A stretch of DNA of 48,752 nucleotides, from positions 1 through 48,752 of the forward strand of contig NZ_JNBA01000021.1 in NCBI RefSeq assembly GCF_000760295.1, written 5' to 3'. The first letter of the stretch is position 1. Every line of letters starts with the position of its first letter. Positions 9,666-18,369 of this stretch are shown in pieces. The position numbers and the translations under genes were made by a program. Source of the stretch: Prochlorococcus sp. MIT 0701. Its GTDB lineage: Bacteria; Cyanobacteriota; Cyanobacteriia; PCC-6307; Cyanobiaceae. The notes beneath the pieces were generated by a model that saw only the letters and a list, made by a program, of their open reading frames with translations, made no database searches and was not told the origin of the DNA.

Positions 9666-10213
9666 ATCCTCTGCAACAACCAAAGCGAAAAGATCAGACC
9701 AACCAAATGGGCAAATAACACCTGGGTGTTGCTCAGAACCGAAAGCATCTCCAAGGAGGTGATCGGGTAATTATCTAATGCGGAACGCCCTGCACCAATC
9801 GAGATTCCCGGCGCTTGCATCGACGCCTGTACAAACAAACTTCCAGCCAACGACTGATAGCCAATGGAGGAGAACACCAACCCCAGTAGATCAACAATCA
9901 CGCCCCGCTTGAGCAGACGACTGGTCTCACCACGGCTGGGGCGAACAGCACTGTTGAGAGCCCTGCCGAGGCGAACGATCAGCCAACCCTGCCAAAGGCT
10001 GTAGAGCAAAAACAAGAACGCCAAGCTTGTCAGCGACAAGCCAGGACCAAGCCCTAGTGCTCGCTCCGAGTTGCGGGCCAAGCTGCTGCCGATGTTGTTG
10101 AACAACAGCACGCCAACAACAACAACCCCAAGCACTGTCTGTATCCAAAAACGAATCCATCCCATACGACGCAACCCGAGCGAAACCATTTGAAGATCGA
10201 GAGGGTCAGCCAT
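9650..10213 (-). CDS. DUF3611 family membrane protein (Tic21/PIC1-like)
   Basis: The 187-residue protein has four hydrophobic segments (about residues 20-40, 60-80, 105-125 and 162-182) and matches the pattern of DUF3611. Plant members are Tic21/PIC1 of the chloroplast inner envelope, where roles in protein import and in iron transport have both been proposed. In cyanobacteria it would be a cytoplasmic or thylakoid membrane protein. Recognition rests on length, membrane layout and phrases such as [20 protein letters not shown] and [19 protein letters not shown]. It is divergent from ribF and convergent with surE. Confidence 0.7.
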   Translation of the reverse strand: MADPLDLQMVSLGLRRMGWIRFWIQTVLGVVVVGVLLFNNIGSSLARNSERALGLGPGLSLTSLAFLFLLYSLWQGWLIVRLGRALNSAVRPSRGETSRLLKRGVIVDLLGLVFSSIGYQSLAGSLFVQASMQAPGISIGAGRSALDNYPITSLEMLSVLSNTQVLFAHLVGLIFSLWLLQRIYRTG

Positions 10214-10258
10214 CCAAGTTCTTGCGGCGGTCGTTCAAACTTGCCATCTACGCGCGCC

Positions 10259-11191
10259 ATGTGCACGGCCACCTTGATTCCTCTCTACCCCCCTCAGCAG
10301 GCACGCACCCCGACAGCGCTTGCCCTCGGTAGTTTCGATGGCCTTCATGCTGGCCATCGCCGCGTCATTGAGGCTGTTGTAAACAATGCTCCTGGCGTGC
10401 CGACGGTAGTGAGTTTCTGGCCCCATCCCCGCGAAGTGCTCTATGGCGAACCGCGACTCAGACTGGATCTGCCTGCCGAAAAAGTCTGCCTGCTCGCTCC
10501 GCTTGGTGTCGAACAACTTGTACTTGTGCCCTTTGATCGTGCTCTGGCATCCCTCAGTGCCGAAACCTTTGTAAAGCAAATGCTGATCCACACCCTCAAA
10601 GCACAGCGCATTGCCGTTGGGGCCAACTTCCGCTTCGGACGGAATCGTGAAGGCGACACAACCACCTTGCAGCAGCTCGCCACAGCCGCCGGAGTGGAAG
10701 TGATGGTGTTGCCAATCCTTGAAGACACAGAGGGGCGGATGAGCAGCAGCCGCATCCGCTCCGCTCTCAGCGAAGGCGATCTAGAGGCAGCAACGACCCT
10801 GATGGGCCGACCCTATTGCTTCCGCGGCCGTGTCATACGCGGCCGCGGTCTAGGGCAAAAATTGGGCTGGCCCACAGCCAACTTGCAAGTTGATGGTCGC
10901 AAATTCCTGCCAGGTCTTGGGGTCTATGCCGCCTGGGTATCAGTGGAAGATCAAGGCGAACCCCTTGCTGCCGTGATGAACTTGGGTCCCCAACCCACAG
11001 TGGATCCAACATCGCCCTCCGCCGTAGAGGTCCATTTGCTGGATCAGCAAATGGACCTGGAAGGATGCGAGTTGTTGGTTGAACCACTACAGAGACTTCG
11101 AGGCCAGCAACGCTTCGCAAACCTTGAAGAACTCAGTACCCAGATTGGCCGCGATGCCGACCTAGCGCGCACCAAATTGAAGGCCCGATAA
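10259..11191 (+). CDS. ribF: Bifunctional riboflavin kinase / FAD synthetase
   Basis: RibF makes FMN from riboflavin and then FAD. The N-terminal nucleotidyltransferase domain starts at ALGSFDGLHAGHRRVIEAV, continues with GANFRFGRNREGD and has SSSRIRSALSEGD. The C-terminal flavokinase domain has GRVIRGRGLGQKLGWPTANL and AVMNLGPQPTVD. The product is 310 residues, as expected. I chose ATG 10259; the frame extends to an ATG at 10190, but that would overlap the divergent DUF3611 gene and add residues without homology. Confidence 0.94.
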   Translation: MCTATLIPLYPPQQARTPTALALGSFDGLHAGHRRVIEAVVNNAPGVPTVVSFWPHPREVLYGEPRLRLDLPAEKVCLLAPLGVEQLVLVPFDRALASLSAETFVKQMLIHTLKAQRIAVGANFRFGRNREGDTTTLQQLATAAGVEVMVLPILEDTEGRMSSSRIRSALSEGDLEAATTLMGRPYCFRGRVIRGRGLGQKLGWPTANLQVDGRKFLPGLGVYAAWVSVEDQGEPLAAVMNLGPQPTVDPTSPSAVEVHLLDQQMDLEGCELLVEPLQRLRGQQRFANLEELSTQIGRDADLARTKLKAR

Positions 11192-11211
11192 GCCATCGTC
11201 AAAAGGCAAGA

Positions 11212-11304
11212 TCACGCAGGGGTGGGATAAGCATTCGTCAAACCCCAAACAATGAACACCCCGATCCCACCTAAAAGAACAACCCCCCAGATCAGAACGT
11301 TCAT
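11212..11304 (-). CDS. Putative 30-residue single-span membrane protein
   Basis: In the gap between ribF and thiE the minus strand encodes MNVLIWGVVLLGGIGVFIVW followed by ten residues ending in Pro-Ala. This is one strongly hydrophobic helix with a short polar tail. An in-frame ATG nine codons upstream (11331) gives a 39-residue version with an acidic N-terminus (MDNSGSDST). Photosystem, cytochrome b6f and NDH-1 complexes of cyanobacteria contain many single-helix subunits of this size, but I cannot match this to a named one. It is convergent with ribF and divergent from thiE. Confidence 0.5.
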   Translation of the reverse strand: MNVLIWGVVLLGGIGVFIVWGLTNAYPTPA

Positions 11305-11366
11305 GGTGCTATCTGAACCACTGTTGTCCATGATCGGAATGGGGATGCAATTGTGCCAAGACTGCC

Positions 11367-12428
11367 ATGAAATCGATGCCTGTCGCCCCGATCGCAGATC
11401 TACGTGTGGCTCAGCTGATCGATGCCAACCTCGATCGAGCTCGAGAAGGACTGCGCGTCGTCGAAGACTGGTGCCGCTTCGGCCTAGATCGTGAAGACCT
11501 TGTGGTGACTCTCAAAGACTGGCGTCAGAGACTGGGTCGCCATCATCACGACAGCTACAAACAGGCACGCTCCACTGCTACAGATCAAGGGATCGGCCTC
11601 AGTCATCCAGCTCAGCAAGAGCGGCACGAACCATGGCATGTTGTGGCAGCCAACTGCGCACGCGTTCAAGAAGCTCTACGCGTGCTGGAAGAGTTCGCCC
11701 GGCAGCCAGATCCTCAGCTGGCTGCCAGCGCTGCTGAAATCCGCTATGGCCTCTACGACCTAGAGGTGACCGTGTTGCAGGCCAACACAGGCAAAAAGAG
11801 ACGCCAACAACTTCAGACCTGCAATCTTTGCCTGATTACGACATCACAATCCGATCTAGCCAACAACGATCTACTCAGGACAGTGAGCGCAGCACTAGTA
11901 GCTGGCATTGACATGGTGCAATACCGCAATAAAGAAGCTAGCGACTTGCAACGACTGACTCAAGCAAAAGAGCTGGCCAGCCTATGCAGAAAGCATGGGG
12001 CACTATTCATCGTTAATGACCGAATCGACCTAGCCCTTGCGGTGGATGCCGATGGTGTTCATCTCGGCCAGGACGACCTCCCCACAGACGTAGCAAGGGG
12101 ACTCATCGGCAGCGAACGGCTACTGGGTCGAAGCACCCAATTCCTTGCCCAGCTTCAAAAAGCTGAAGCTGAAGGCTGCGACTATCTAGGAGTGGGGCCT
12201 GTCAACAGCACAGCCACCAAACCGGAACGACAACCAATTGGGCTTGCCTATATCAAAGAGGCATCCAAAGCCACCCAGCTACCTTGGTTTGCCATTGGTG
12301 GCATCAACATCTCAAACCTAGAAGCAGTACGTCAAGCCGGAGCAAAACGAATCGCTGTGGTCGGAGCGATCATGAATTCCCAAGATCCTGCCGCTACCAG
12401 CCTTCAACTACTAGAGGCTCTGAGATGA
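11367..12428 (+). CDS. thiE: Thiamine-phosphate synthase with N-terminal ThiD2-like domain
   Basis: ThiE joins HMP-pyrophosphate and thiazole phosphate to form thiamine phosphate. The first 135 residues (AQLIDANLDRAREGLRVVED, CARVQEALRVLEEFAR) form the ThiD2-type domain found in cyanobacterial and other fusions, associated with HMP-phosphate kinase activity. The remainder is the TIM-barrel synthase: DMVQYRNKEASD, ALFIVNDRIDLALAVDADGV, HLGQDDLP, YLGVGPVNSTATKP and AIGGINISNLEAV. At 353 residues it matches fused forms. The gene overlaps thiS by the ATGA at 12425-12428, indicating coupled translation. A frame internal to it from 11252 is a shadow. Confidence 0.94.
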   Translation: MKSMPVAPIADLRVAQLIDANLDRAREGLRVVEDWCRFGLDREDLVVTLKDWRQRLGRHHHDSYKQARSTATDQGIGLSHPAQQERHEPWHVVAANCARVQEALRVLEEFARQPDPQLAASAAEIRYGLYDLEVTVLQANTGKKRRQQLQTCNLCLITTSQSDLANNDLLRTVSAALVAGIDMVQYRNKEASDLQRLTQAKELASLCRKHGALFIVNDRIDLALAVDADGVHLGQDDLPTDVARGLIGSERLLGRSTQFLAQLQKAEAEGCDYLGVGPVNSTATKPERQPIGLAYIKEASKATQLPWFAIGGINISNLEAVRQAGAKRIAVVGAIMNSQDPAATSLQLLEALR

Positions 12429-12637
12429 AACTGATGGTGAATGGTGAAATCAGGGACATCGAGCCAGAACCGATGCCAACCTCGCTGGCGGCAGTGATCG
12501 AACAGCTGGGCTACCACCCTCGCCTTATCGTCGTGGAGTTCAACGGCACGATCCTGACACCAAACCACTGGCAGGAGCAGCTGGTGCAGGACATGGACCA
12601 ACTGGAAATCGTCACTATCGTCGGCGGAGGTTCCTAG
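12425..12637 (+). CDS. thiS: Sulfur carrier protein ThiS
   Basis: ThiS is a ubiquitin-fold carrier that delivers sulfur as a C-terminal thiocarboxylate to thiazole synthase. The ORF gives 70 residues beginning MKLMVNGEIRDIEP, with FNGTILTPNHW and ending IVTIVGGGS. In most ThiS proteins Gly-Gly is the last pair; here a single Ser follows GGG, which would need removal, or the Gly next to it may still be exposed after processing. The start is fixed by the ATGA overlap with thiE. Same operon, same pathway. Confidence 0.9.
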   Translation: MKLMVNGEIRDIEPEPMPTSLAAVIEQLGYHPRLIVVEFNGTILTPNHWQEQLVQDMDQLEIVTIVGGGS

Positions 12638-12662
12638 AGTTAAGACCAACCGCCGCAACGTT

Positions 12663-13640
12663 TTGGCCCGTTTGCCAAACCTTCCCTCCAGACGCACGCT
12701 CAGCCGCTGGCTGACTGCTCTATTGCTGCCGCTCCTGGTAGCAGGCTTGATTCTTGTTCAACCCGAGCCAAGCCATGCCGCTCGTGGTGGACGCATCGGA
12801 GGGGGAAGCTTCCGTGCTCCCTCAATGCCACGCAGCAGCGGTGGTATGCGCGGCGGCTATGGAGGAGGTTATGGAGGGTACGGCGGGGGCTACCGCGGAG
12901 GTGGCATCGGTTTTCCCTTCCTTATTCCCATATTTGGTTTCGGTGGTGGCGGCCTTTTTGGCTTCCTGATTCTGATGTCAATTGTGGGCGTGTTGGTCAA
13001 TGCCGTACGTGGTGGTGGCAGGGGAAATGCCGCCCTCAATGGTTCAGGCGAACTCGCTCAACGGCCCACTGCGGCTGGACCGGTCACCATGCTGCAATTG
13101 CAAGTAGGACTTCTGGCTAGCGCCAAGGCTCTGCAGGAAGACCTGCGCGAACTTGCGGCCTCAGCACAAACAGGCAGTTCAAGCGGGCTGCAACGGGTTC
13201 TGCAGGAAACCACCCTTGCCCTTCTGCGTCAGCCAGAGCTCTGGGTTTACGCCAATGTAGAAAGCGGCAGCGTGCCGTTTGCTTCGGCAGAAGCCACATT
13301 TAACCGTCTTTCGATGACCGAACGCAGCAAATTGCGCGCGGAGGTGACCTCAAATGTTTCCGGTGAACGACGAACTGATGAGCTTTCAGAAAAGAGCGCC
13401 GGCGAGGCCGATGCAGCAAATGAATACATCGTCGTCACGGTTTTGGTTGCATCCAGCAGCCGCATCAAGCTGAGCGAATCAATCAGCGGAGAGCAGCTAC
13501 GAGAAAGCCTTCGCATCCTTGGCTCCACCTCTTCAACTGATTTGATGGCCCTAGAGGTGATCTGGCAACCCGAAGGTCGAGGCGATGTTCTTAGTGCAGA
13601 AGAGGTTGTGACGTCCTACCCCAACTTGCAGCACCTCTGA
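12663..13640 (+). CDS. DUF1517 family membrane protein
   Basis: The 325-residue protein has a basic start and hydrophobic stretch (about residues 10-38, LLLPLLVAGLILVQPEPSHA), which looks like a signal peptide. A Gly/Tyr/Arg-rich segment (GGYGGGYGGYGGGYRGGG) follows, then a second hydrophobic segment (FPFLIPIFGFGGGGLFGFLI), then a soluble alpha/beta domain. This arrangement is that of DUF1517, found in cyanobacteria and chloroplasts, with no established reaction. No ATG is available upstream of the conserved part; the frame appears to start at TTG 12663, 25 bases after thiS. Confidence 0.8.
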   Translation: MARLPNLPSRRTLSRWLTALLLPLLVAGLILVQPEPSHAARGGRIGGGSFRAPSMPRSSGGMRGGYGGGYGGYGGGYRGGGIGFPFLIPIFGFGGGGLFGFLILMSIVGVLVNAVRGGGRGNAALNGSGELAQRPTAAGPVTMLQLQVGLLASAKALQEDLRELAASAQTGSSSGLQRVLQETTLALLRQPELWVYANVESGSVPFASAEATFNRLSMTERSKLRAEVTSNVSGERRTDELSEKSAGEADAANEYIVVTVLVASSSRIKLSESISGEQLRESLRILGSTSSTDLMALEVIWQPEGRGDVLSAEEVVTSYPNLQHL

Positions 13641-13768
13641 TTACTTACCCCGATCAAGAAGGCCTAAAAGCAGGTCTTCACAAAATCTTCCACAAAGAAT
13701 GATCGTCATGAACCAAACACATGGCCTAAGTATTGATACTTTGATTCGAACACATTCCTGCACCCACC

Positions 13769-13936
13769 TTGTCTGCCGCGTCCCGACCTGACCCCCGTGC
13801 AATGGAATGGCAAACCAATGGTGAATTGGCTCGTGGTGATCTATTTGAACTAGTTCGCCGTTTGCGTGATGTTGAATTGCCTAGTCACAGCAACGAACTA
13901 TGGCGACTTGGTGCCAAATACGAAGAATCAGATTGA
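13769..13936 (+). CDS. Small conserved-looking protein, 44 or 55 residues
   Basis: The frame gives MEWQTNGELARGDLFELVRR followed by LRDVELPSHSNELWRLGAKY and EESD. ATG 13802 gives 44 residues; a TTG at 13769 gives 55. The composition is that of a compact helical protein (amphipathic LARGDLFELVRRLRDVEL), not of random translation. I believe similar small proteins occur in marine cyanobacteria, but I cannot name a family. No membrane segment. A second small frame follows after 65 bases on the same strand. Confidence 0.55.
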   Translation: MSAASRPDPRAMEWQTNGELARGDLFELVRRLRDVELPSHSNELWRLGAKYEESD

Positions 13937-14001
13937 ATCCCGGCGCTCCCCTTGCGCGAATCAAATAGGTAGCCCATGGTTCGCTCAATCAAGAGAAGTG
14001 C

Positions 14002-14166
14002 ATGGGTTCACGTTCGTTGCATTGGGTGAATACACCCGTTTTGGTGGAAGCCCTGATGCGCTACGAACAGAACCGCTTGCCACGATCAATGAGGCTCTGG
14101 GTTGAACAGCTACTTGAGCTCAGCCCCCAGGACTCTCACCAGTTGCTGTCTCACGATCCTGATTAG
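14002..14166 (+). CDS. Small helical protein, 54 residues
   Basis: The frame from ATG 14002 reads MGSRSLHWVNTPVLVEALMR, then YEQNRLPRSMRLWVEQLLEL and SPQDSHQLLSHDPD. It has the look of a folded helical domain (VLVEALMRYEQ, MRLWVEQLLEL). It starts 65 bases after the preceding small gene in another frame, and its stop overlaps the stop of the convergent larB by four bases (14163-14166). The two small frames could be two genes or one frameshifted gene. Function unknown. Confidence 0.5.
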   Translation: MGSRSLHWVNTPVLVEALMRYEQNRLPRSMRLWVEQLLELSPQDSHQLLSHDPD

Positions 14167-14846
14167 TAATTGATAGCTCTTTCGGTTGTCGCGACTGGCT
14201 TGAGCATGCGCAGTGCCGCCATAGCAGCTCCATAGCCATTATCAATATTCACCACCACCAGACCAGGAGCACAACTGGCGAGCATTCCCTCAAGGGCTGT
14301 ACGGCCCCCAGCACTGACCCCATAACCCACTGACACGGGAACACCAATCACAGGCTGTGGCACAAGCCCTGTCAACACTGTCGGCAGTGAGCCCTCCATT
14401 CCTGCACAGGCAATCAGCACCTTGGCTCGTTGCAGCCTTACCAACTGATCGAGAAGCCTTTGCAAGCCAGCAACACCCACATCCAGCAAGAGTTCGCTCT
14501 GGATGCCATGCCAACGCAATGCCAATGCGGCTTCCGCCGCTACTGGCAGATCGCTGGTACCACCACTAAGCACCACGACCTCACCAAGTGCCGGCAACAA
14601 GATCGCCGGATCCCCGAGCGTGAGGCAACGGGCCTGAGCATGAAACTGCACATTGCCAAGTAGCTCGGCCACTGCCACCGCCTTGGCTTGATCAACCCGA
14701 GTCACCAAGGCCAGTTCACCCGCAGCCTGAAAACGACTCAGACATGCTGCGATCTGTTCACTGGTCTTGTACTCACCGAAGATCGCCTCCACCATGCCAA
14801 GCCGCTGCCGCCGCTGAAGATCCAGCCGTACCTGCGACTCAGTCAC
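14163..14846 (-). CDS. larB: Nickel-pincer cofactor biosynthesis protein LarB (PurE-like)
   Basis: LarB carboxylates nicotinic acid adenine dinucleotide and releases AMP, the first step to the nickel-pincer nucleotide cofactor. The 227-residue protein has a helical N-terminus with FGEYKTSEQIAACLSRF and then a PurE-like fold: VVLSGGTSDLPVAAEAA, LLIACAGMEGSLPTVLTGLV-type core (as VLIACAGMEGSLPTVLTGL), VIGVPVSVGYG and VVNIDNGYGAA. Its ATG overlaps the stop of the upstream TIGR03792 gene (14843-14846). larC and larE are not in the window. Confidence 0.88.
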   Translation of the reverse strand: MTESQVRLDLQRRQRLGMVEAIFGEYKTSEQIAACLSRFQAAGELALVTRVDQAKAVAVAELLGNVQFHAQARCLTLGDPAILLPALGEVVVLSGGTSDLPVAAEAALALRWHGIQSELLLDVGVAGLQRLLDQLVRLQRAKVLIACAGMEGSLPTVLTGLVPQPVIGVPVSVGYGVSAGGRTALEGMLASCAPGLVVVNIDNGYGAAMAALRMLKPVATTERAINY

Positions 14847-15280
14847 TGAGGCACCAATTCGCCTTCAAATTGCAGCAAGAAAGGATGACCACTGGCCTGG
14901 CCTGTGCCCTCACGGGCCAGCTGTTCAAAGCGTGCCTGCACAGCATCCACCTCAGCCTGTGGAATCGATTTCCACTGTTCTCTACTGGCCCAACGAATCA
15001 ACAAGATGCCCTCCTCCTGTTCAGCGTCCCAAAAAATATCCCGCCCCAAATAGCCACTCTGCTTCGCGAGCCAGGGTTCCCAACTGCCCTGCTCAGCTTT
15101 AAGCCAGGCCTCCCGTGCATAGGCCGGCACCTTGATGCGCAGATGCTCTACGACAGCAACGTCATAACCGCCATCAGGGTCATCATGACTAGTGGCAATC
15201 GCGACATCAGGATGACCAGACAGCATCACCAGAAAGCTAAGAAGAAAGGAAATCAACCTAGACAAGGTTCTGCAATTCAT
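14843..15280 (-). CDS. TIGR03792-type exported protein
   Basis: A hydrophobic N-terminus (residues 8-30, [21 protein letters not shown]) indicates export or membrane anchoring. The rest is a small alpha/beta domain of the dimeric ferredoxin-like (antibiotic monooxygenase) kind: [40 protein letters not shown] and [13 protein letters not shown] recognise this as the cyanobacterial family TIGR03792, without known function. It overlaps its neighbours on both sides by four bases (ATGA at 15277-15280 and 14843-14846), so it is translated as part of the trmD-ispF / larB operon. Confidence 0.75.
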   Translation of the reverse strand: MNCRTLSRLISFLLSFLVMLSGHPDVAIATSHDDPDGGYDVAVVEHLRIKVPAYAREAWLKAEQGSWEPWLAKQSGYLGRDIFWDAEQEEGILLIRWASREQWKSIPQAEVDAVQARFEQLAREGTGQASGHPFLLQFEGELVPQ

Positions 15281-16509
15281 GTCAGGCCTATCTGCTGCAA
15301 CAGTGCTACCGCCTGACTACTCATGCCTTCCTCTCGACCTTCCGGTCCAAGGCCTTCATTGGTGGTGGCCTTCACACCCACGGCATCCAATTCCACCCCC
15401 AACCGTTGCGCCAGGTTGCTGCGCATCGCATTGATGTGAGGCTTGAGCTTGGGTCGCTCAGCAACCACCACGGCATCGACATTCAAAACCTGCCAGCCGC
15501 GATCCCTTACCAGAGCTACAACCTGCTCAAGCAGCATCAAGCTATCGGCCCCTTTCCAGCGTGGATCATCCGGCGGAAAATATTTGCCGATATCGCCTAA
15601 AGCAAGAGCCCCAAGCAAGGCATCCATCAGCGCATGAACAAGCACATCAGCATCGCTGTGACCATCGAGCCCCAACCCATCGGGATGATCAAGTGTCACT
15701 CCACCAAGAATCAAGGGGCGACCGGGCACTAAGCGATGAATGTCATAGCCGTTGCCGATACGAAACTGCATGGAGGCAGAACCATGGGACTCCATTGTCA
15801 GTGTTGACGATTGCTGCTGATCAGACCAGCGAACATAGAGATCCGGACGACGGTGCTGCGTACGCAGCTGCCGCTGTTGCTGTCGCCACAGAGCAATCGC
15901 ACCATGATCACCACTGCGCAACACATCTGGAACAACCATGCCGCGAAAATTCGCTGGCCTTGTGTAGTGAGGATGCTCGAGGAGGACATCGCTATGACTC
16001 TCATCCTGCAGCGACTCTGCCGTTCCAACAGTTCCAGGTAACAACCTCACCACCCCATTGATCACCGTCATCGCTGGTAGCTCACCACCGGTGAGTACAA
16101 AATCCCCTACAGACACCTCCTCATCGGCCAAAATTCTGATCCGCTCATCAAAACCTTCGTAATGACCGCAGATCAGCACAAGCTGATCGTGATCCACTAC
16201 CCAACGATGCAAATCCTTCTGGCATAGAGGTTTTCCCTGAGGGGTCAGAAGCAGCACCCGCCGTCGCGCCTGAACAGGAATCGCCTCAACAGCAGCAAAG
16301 ACTGGTTCTGGCTTAAGCACCATGCCAGCACCGCCGCCATAGGGCTGATCATCAACCTTGTGGTAGCGATCCGTGGTGTAATCGCGAGGATTATGGGTGT
16401 GCAAGGCAGCGATGCCAGAGGCAAAAGCACGACCAATCACCCCGAGTTCACCAAGAGGAGTAAACGCCTGTGGCACCAAAGTCACTACATCGAGGCGAAA
16501 AGGAGCCAT
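15277..16509 (-). CDS. trmD-ispF: In-frame fusion of tRNA (guanine-N1) methyltransferase and MECDP synthase
   Basis: One uninterrupted frame encodes two complete enzymes. Residues 1-235 are TrmD, which makes m1G37 in t[41 protein letters not shown] and [14 protein letters not shown]. After a polar linker (about [19 protein letters not shown]) the last 164 residues are IspF of the MEP isoprenoid pathway: [49 protein letters not shown] and [10 protein letters not shown]. No stop separates them. ATGs at 15795 and 15771 could still start IspF separately. I used ATG 16509; the frame extends ten codons upstream. It is followed by overlapping TIGR03792 and larB genes. Confidence 0.9.
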   Translation of the reverse strand: MAPFRLDVVTLVPQAFTPLGELGVIGRAFASGIAALHTHNPRDYTTDRYHKVDDQPYGGGAGMVLKPEPVFAAVEAIPVQARRRVLLLTPQGKPLCQKDLHRWVVDHDQLVLICGHYEGFDERIRILADEEVSVGDFVLTGGELPAMTVINGVVRLLPGTVGTAESLQDESHSDVLLEHPHYTRPANFRGMVVPDVLRSGDHGAIALWRQQQRQLRTQHRRPDLYVRWSDQQQSSTLTMESHGSASMQFRIGNGYDIHRLVPGRPLILGGVTLDHPDGLGLDGHSDADVLVHALMDALLGALALGDIGKYFPPDDPRWKGADSLMLLEQVVALVRDRGWQVLNVDAVVVAERPKLKPHINAMRSNLAQRLGVELDAVGVKATTNEGLGPEGREEGMSSQAVALLQQIGLT

Positions 16510-16686
16510 CACCTTCAGGCCGCCAAATGGGAGAACCAAAGGATCTGCGCACAGACGCTGTGCAAGCTCATCCGCTGATCAGCGCACCCCTGAAGAAATA
16601 ACCTCAGCCGAAAAGACTTTAAAAAGGGGTTTGGAAGATCAATCATTCGTCAATCCTCTCAGTCGCCCATTTGAAACGGGCAATAA

Positions 16687-17637
16687 TCACTTGCCCTCAT
16701 AACCAAGCTCCGCCAATCGCGCTGGCTTAGAGCGCCAATCAGGAACCACCTTCACAAACAGTTCTAGGTAGACAGGGCCATCGATCAAGGTCTGCATCTG
16801 CAAGCGCGCTCCCTGACCAATGGTCTTCAACATCGAGCCTCCCTTGCCGATCAGGATCCCCTTCTGGCTCTTGCGTTCCACCAGCACGGTGGCCAACACA
16901 GCCGTCCTCCCCTGTTTGCCTGGCCGTCCATTGGCAACAGGCATCTCTTCAACCCGGTCAATGCTTACCGCCACGCTATGGGGCACCTCCTCACGGGTAT
17001 GCATCAGCACCTGCTCGCGAATCAGTTCAGCCAGCAGCACCCGCTCCGGCTGATCACACACCATCTCGGCTGGATAGAGCTGGGGGCCTAGTGGCAGCTG
17101 CCCCACTAAAGCTTCTACAAGCCCATTGCATCCCTCACCACTAATCGCACTGCAACGTATGAGCGGCCAAGCAGAGTCTGCCAACAGCTGCCGATAAGCC
17201 TCCTCCGCCGGCTCTTGTTGCTGCTCTGCAACAAGATCCCACTTATTAAGAGCAACTAACACCGGCAGATCCTGCTGGCGTAGCAGTTCCACGATGAAGG
17301 CATCGCCACGACCGGGAGGTTCACAGCCCTCAAGCAGAAGCAACACCAGGTCAACCTCACCAATGGCTGCACGGGCGCTTTGCACCAGCCGTTCACCAAG
17401 CAAATGGTGAGGTTTGTGAATCCCAGGGGTATCCACTAGCACCATCTGAGCCTCGGGGGTGGTAACGATGGCCCGCAGCCGATTGCGCGTGGTCTGCGCC
17501 ACAGGAGAAGTAATCGCCACCTTCTCTCCCACCAACTGATTCACCAAGGTGGATTTGCCCACATTGGGCCTGCCAATTAAAGCGACAAAGCCGGAACGAT
17601 ATCCCTCAGGGAGAGACTCCATGGCGTCAGGTGACAT
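16687..17637 (-). CDS. era: GTPase Era
   Basis: Era binds 16S rRNA and helps 30S maturation. The G domain has GRPNVGKSTLVNQLVG (G1), VDTPGIHKPHHLLGE (G3) and ALNKWDLV (G4), and the C-terminal KH domain has ERKSQKGILIGKGGSMLKTI. The product is 316 residues from ATG 17637 (or 311 from 17622). The frame extends to 17718, but that would overlap the divergent gene at 17689 and adds no homology. Length is typical. Confidence 0.95.
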   Translation of the reverse strand: MSPDAMESLPEGYRSGFVALIGRPNVGKSTLVNQLVGEKVAITSPVAQTTRNRLRAIVTTPEAQMVLVDTPGIHKPHHLLGERLVQSARAAIGEVDLVLLLLEGCEPPGRGDAFIVELLRQQDLPVLVALNKWDLVAEQQQEPAEEAYRQLLADSAWPLIRCSAISGEGCNGLVEALVGQLPLGPQLYPAEMVCDQPERVLLAELIREQVLMHTREEVPHSVAVSIDRVEEMPVANGRPGKQGRTAVLATVLVERKSQKGILIGKGGSMLKTIGQGARLQMQTLIDGPVYLELFVKVVPDWRSKPARLAELGYEGK

Positions 17638-17688
17638 GACCTGGCTCAATGTGGCCCCATAGCCTGACTGAAAGCATGCATAACGTCC

Positions 17689-18210
17689 ATGAGCACCCCA
17701 GCGCCAAGCTTTGAACAAGCGATTGAAATCACCGCTCAGTGGCTGAGGCTATGGGAAGAGGGCGAACTCAGTGATGAAGTCCTCGCCGACCGGGTCGAGG
17801 AATTGGTGGCCAGTCGTGATGGCGCCCGTGGATTCTTTGTGGTGAGCCTGGCAGGGGATTCCCCACTGATGGACCGCCTCCCCGAAGCCCTGGTGATGCA
17901 ATTAAGGGCTGCAGGAGACGGTGTCGTTGACCTGACCGTCCGCAACCTAGCGATGAGCACGGCGATGGCCATCCACCATCAACGCGCAGGCGATATGGCA
18001 CAGCAGGCTGGATCGAAAAGAGTGACATCCCGCTGCACTGAACTGCTGCGTCTGCTCGAACCTAAGTCCGTCAAAACAAGACTAGAACAACTGCTTGAGG
18101 CTGTTCAGCACAACCATGGGGAAGATGTCGCCTTCCTCAATCGCTGGGGTTATGACGACGAGCAGAAGCAAGCCATTACAGCCTCAATCGAGGCCATCGC
18201 AGAAACATGA
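17689..18210 (+). CDS. Conserved cyanobacterial protein of unknown function
   Basis: The 173-residue product is soluble and mostly helical. The N-terminal half includes FEQAIEITAQWLRLWEEGEL and GFFVVSLAGDSPLMDRLPEA; the C-terminal 65 residues contain SRCTELLRLLEPKSVKTRLE and AFLNRWGYDDEQKQAI. I do not recognise a named domain. It is divergent from era with about 50 bases between starts. Its last 198 bases recur, at roughly 80% identity by my hand alignment, at 22802-22999, the far side of the sulfatase block. This gene is the intact copy. Confidence 0.75.
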   Translation: MSTPAPSFEQAIEITAQWLRLWEEGELSDEVLADRVEELVASRDGARGFFVVSLAGDSPLMDRLPEALVMQLRAAGDGVVDLTVRNLAMSTAMAIHHQRAGDMAQQAGSKRVTSRCTELLRLLEPKSVKTRLEQLLEAVQHNHGEDVAFLNRWGYDDEQKQAITASIEAIAET

Positions 18211-18290
18211 ATGGCTTTAGCAATAGCTGATTGACTGGCCTATTGATTTGTCTATTGATCTAGTACTCAGGTTGAGCTCAGCTTGATAGC

Positions 18291-18366
18291 AAACAGTGGA
18301 AATAAAACAGTGGAAGTTAAACAGTGGAAATTAAAATTAGAAATTAAAAGTGGAAATAAAATAAAC
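18291..18366. repeat. AT-rich short tandem repeat, unit about 14 bp
   Basis: Three neighbouring copies of AAACAGTGGAAATT-like sequence (18291, about 18305 and 18320) are followed by two degenerate pieces (TTAGAAATTAAAAG, TGGAAATAAAAT). The array fills the space between the stop of the gene at 18210 and the stop of the transporter at 18370, just where the accessory block begins. It is too short and irregular for a CRISPR array. Confidence 0.7.
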
Positions 18367-18369
18367 AGC

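Noticed and set aside
15561-16061. Plus-strand frame of 166 codons antisense to trmD-ispF
   Set aside because: It mirrors a well-conserved enzyme pair and has an unnatural composition.
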